Positions 30,703-32,597 of a stretch of 32,597 nt of DNA are shown here, one piece after another. How positions within the stretch are numbered: the stretch's first letter is position 1; each line of letters begins with the position of its first letter. The position numbers and the translations under genes are program-made. The notes under the pieces are model-generated. The model was not told the DNA's origin. It was given only the letters and a program-made list of their open reading frames with translations, and did not search any database. Origin of the DNA: Actinomycetales bacterium (GTDB taxonomy: Bacteria; Actinomycetota; Actinomycetes; S36-B12; UBA5976); contig JAGWXT010000022.1 in assembly GCA_018969715.1 (NCBI GenBank), positions 1 through 32,597 on the forward strand. Direction: 5' to 3'.

Positions 30703-32597
30703 GTGTCCGCTGAGGGAGTCGCTGCGCCGGCCAACGGAGCGGACGGTCCATCGGTGACCCCGTCGGAGCCCCCTGCGGACAACCCCTTTATCGGCACCAC
30801 GGCGCGAACCGAGAACCTGCTGCGGACCGTCCAACTCTCATTGCGGCTGCTTCCCCCGGCGGAACGTCGCCTGTACCTGCTCGCTGTGGCAGTCCAGATA
30901 TTCCTTGGCCTGCTCGATCTCGTCGCGATCGCCTTCATCGGGGCGGTGGGGGCCATTGCCGTCAGCGGACTTGAGTCCCAGTCGCTGCCGGGCTGGGTCG
31001 CTGGACCCCTCGGCGCTGTTGGTCTTGCGGATGCGCAGCCAATCATGGTGCTGGGGCTGCTCGCGGGCCTGGCTGCCCTTGCGTTGGTGACCAAGACCCT
31101 CGCCTCGGCCTACCTCGGTTGGCGGATGGCGATGTTCCTGGCCAACCGTCGGGCGTCCATCACCGTCGACCTGTCGCGTCGCCTGCTGTCGCTGCCCCTG
31201 CTCGAGGTGCAGCGCTGGTCGAGTCAGGAGACGTTCTTCTCCCTGATGACCGGGGTTTCCTCCGCGACATCCGTGCTGCAGTCGGCGTCGGGCATTCTCG
31301 CTGAGGCCGTGTTCATCACCTCCACCCTGGTGCTGCTCTTCGTCGTCGACCCCTCACTCACCGCGATCGCAATCGGGGTCTTCGCCGCAGCGACGGTGCT
31401 GATGTACGCGCTCACCAACCGCATCGCCGTCGCGAACGGTCGTCGGATCGCGAGTGTGAGCATTGCCGCGATGACGACGGTGCAGGAGGCACTGGCGACC
31501 TACCGGGAGTCGACCGTACTGCAGCGTCGCGGGTTCTTCATGGATCGACTCGACCATGTCACGCGCACGGAGGCGCGCTGGTCGGCCACGAACTCGGTTC
31601 TCTTCCTGATCCCCACCTACGTGCTGGAGATCACGCTTGTGCTGTCAGCGGTTGGACTGGGTGTCGTGCAGTACCTCACGAAGGATCTTGAGGCCGCAGT
31701 TGCGATCACCGCTATGTTCCTCGTCGCCGGCCTGCGCGTCGTCCCGGCTTTCGCCCGCCTGCAGGCAGCAGTGCTGGGTATCCGCAATTCCGGTGCCAGC
31801 GCGGCACCGACCTACGCGCTGGCAGAACGGATCGCCGCCGCCGCGGCAACCGGCGGTTCGGTCAACCCCCCACAGGCGAGCGCCGCGCTCGCGGTGCGAG
31901 AGCAGATCGCCCGTGGAAATCCCGACCTGCGCGCCGATCTGCATGTGAGCGATGCCTGGGTGACCTATCCGCGTTCCAGTCATCCGGCATTGGCCGGGGT
32001 GACCTTCTCGGCTGCGGCGGGAAGTGCGATCGCACTCGTGGGCAGCACCGGGGCTGGAAAGTCCACGCTGGCCGATGCCCTGCTCGGGGTGATCGAACTC
32101 GATCATGGGCGGGTGACGATCGCCGGCGAGGAGCCGCGGGCTGCCATCGCACGATGGCCGGGTGGCATCGCCTACGTTCCACAGGATGTCGCCCTGCTGC
32201 AGGGAACAGTCCGCTCGAACGTCGCCCTTGGACTGCCGACGGAGGCCATTGACGATGATCTGGTCTGGTCGGCACTGCGGCGGGCACACTTGGCGGCGTT
32301 CCTCGAGCAGGTGCGCGAGGGCCTGGACACCGTCATCGGTGAGCGCGGTATTCGGCTGAGCGGGGGTCAACGCCAGCGACTGGGCATCGCACGGGCCCTG
32401 TACACCCGACCGCAGTTGCTTGTGCTGGATGAGGCAACCAGTGCCCTCGACGCGGAAACCGAGGCGGCGGTCGCCCAGGCGCTCGCGGAACTGACCGGCG
32501 TGGTGACGACGGTGACCATCGCCCACCGTCTGGCGACGGTGCGCGCATCGGACCTGATCGTCTTCCTCGACGCCGGACGGGTGATCGCACAGGGAAC
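30703..32597 (+). CDS. ABC transporter, fused membrane and ATPase domains (partial at right edge)
   Basis: An exporter-type ABC half-transporter, 631 residues visible, cut near its C-terminus. The membrane domain spans about residues 40-370 with several hydrophobic helices (for example LYLLAVAVQIFLGLLDLVAIAF and VFITSTLVLLFVVDPSLTAIAI, given here in part). The ATPase has Walker A GSTGAGKST (447-455), a Q-loop at AYVPQDVALLQG, signature LSGGQRQR (552-559), Walker B LLVLDEA (Asp576, Glu577) and the H-loop IAHR (His608). The linker between the domains (about 365-415) is long and Ala-rich. The overall form resembles lipid or glycan flippases such as PglK/MsbA, so export of surface glycan units is possible given nearby sugar genes, but drug or peptide export cannot be excluded. 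Confidence 0.9.
   Translation, partial: MSAEGVAAPANGADGPSVTPSEPPADNPFIGTTARTENLLRTVQLSLRLLPPAERRLYLLAVAVQIFLGLLDLVAIAFIGAVGAIAVSGLESQSLPGWVAGPLGAVGLADAQPIMVLGLLAGLAALALVTKTLASAYLGWRMAMFLANRRASITVDLSRRLLSLPLLEVQRWSSQETFFSLMTGVSSATSVLQSASGILAEAVFITSTLVLLFVVDPSLTAIAIGVFAAATVLMYALTNRIAVANGRRIASVSIAAMTTVQEALATYRESTVLQRRGFFMDRLDHVTRTEARWSATNSVLFLIPTYVLEITLVLSAVGLGVVQYLTKDLEAAVAITAMFLVAGLRVVPAFARLQAAVLGIRNSGASAAPTYALAERIAAAAATGGSVNPPQASAALAVREQIARGNPDLRADLHVSDAWVTYPRSSHPALAGVTFSAAAGSAIALVGSTGAGKSTLADALLGVIELDHGRVTIAGEEPRAAIARWPGGIAYVPQDVALLQGTVRSNVALGLPTEAIDDDLVWSALRRAHLAAFLEQVREGLDTVIGERGIRLSGGQRQRLGIARALYTRPQLLVLDEATSALDAETEAAVAQALAELTGVVTTVTIAHRLATVRASDLIVFLDAGRVIAQG

Noticed and set aside
1..32597. 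CRISPR array, tRNA/rRNA genes, insertion sequences, integrase or attachment sites
   Set aside because: No spacer-repeat pattern, cloverleaf, transposase motif or flanking inverted repeats were found on reading both strands by eye.

Overview
The window is high-GC DNA from an actinobacterium (class Actinomycetes; I cannot name the genus). The evidence is the gene set: a principal sigma factor with a Lys/Ala-rich tail, a ParE/ParC-type topoisomerase pair near it, SepH, DUF4193, DUF4192, DUF5998 and a sucrase/ferredoxin-like protein, plus a SAM-IV-type riboswitch before metY-metX. Many genes also appear leaderless, with a -10 hexamer ending 6 nt before the start codon. Identifications rest on motifs read by eye; no database search was possible.

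Layout. (1) 1-5.7 kb, minus strand: a surface-glycan module with a hexapeptide acyltransferase (AT-richer, recently acquired look), an SDR, an acylneuraminate-type cytidylyltransferase, a Gfo/Idh/MocA oxidoreductase, a glycosyltransferase-like protein and a methyltransferase. It looks like part of a CMP-nonulosonate (legionaminate- or sialate-like) locus that may continue to the left of the window. (2) 5.7-14.6 kb: conserved actinobacterial core (DUF4235, DUF4193, inositol monophosphatase, MFS transporter, SepH, thymidine kinase, DUF5998, ParC, sucrase/ferredoxin-like). (3) 14.5-20.5 kb: a second glycan island, a five-gene, tightly coupled minus-strand operon predicted to make a CDP-linked, C-methylated 6-deoxyhexose (rfbF, rfbG, 3,5-epimerase, C-methyltransferase, 4-ketoreductase), with a divergent glycosyltransferase. 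(4) 20.5-25.3 kb: ParE, a sulfotransferase and the principal sigma factor. (5) 25.4-32.6 kb: a secreted Cys-containing protein, metX, metY, a SAM-IV-type leader, DUF4192, and an ABC exporter cut by the right edge.

How it fits together. Two nucleotide-sugar modules (CMP-type and CDP-type), two glycosyltransferase candidates, an acyltransferase, a sulfotransferase and possibly the ABC exporter suggest a decorated cell-surface polysaccharide, with its genes inserted among housekeeping genes. Regulatory signals of note are a perfect SigR/SigH-type promoter motif (GGAAT-N18-GTT) upstream of sigA, the riboswitch on metYX, a perfect 14-bp GC-rich palindrome upstream of that riboswitch, and short tandem repeat arrays at 6381-6422 and 20469-20540.
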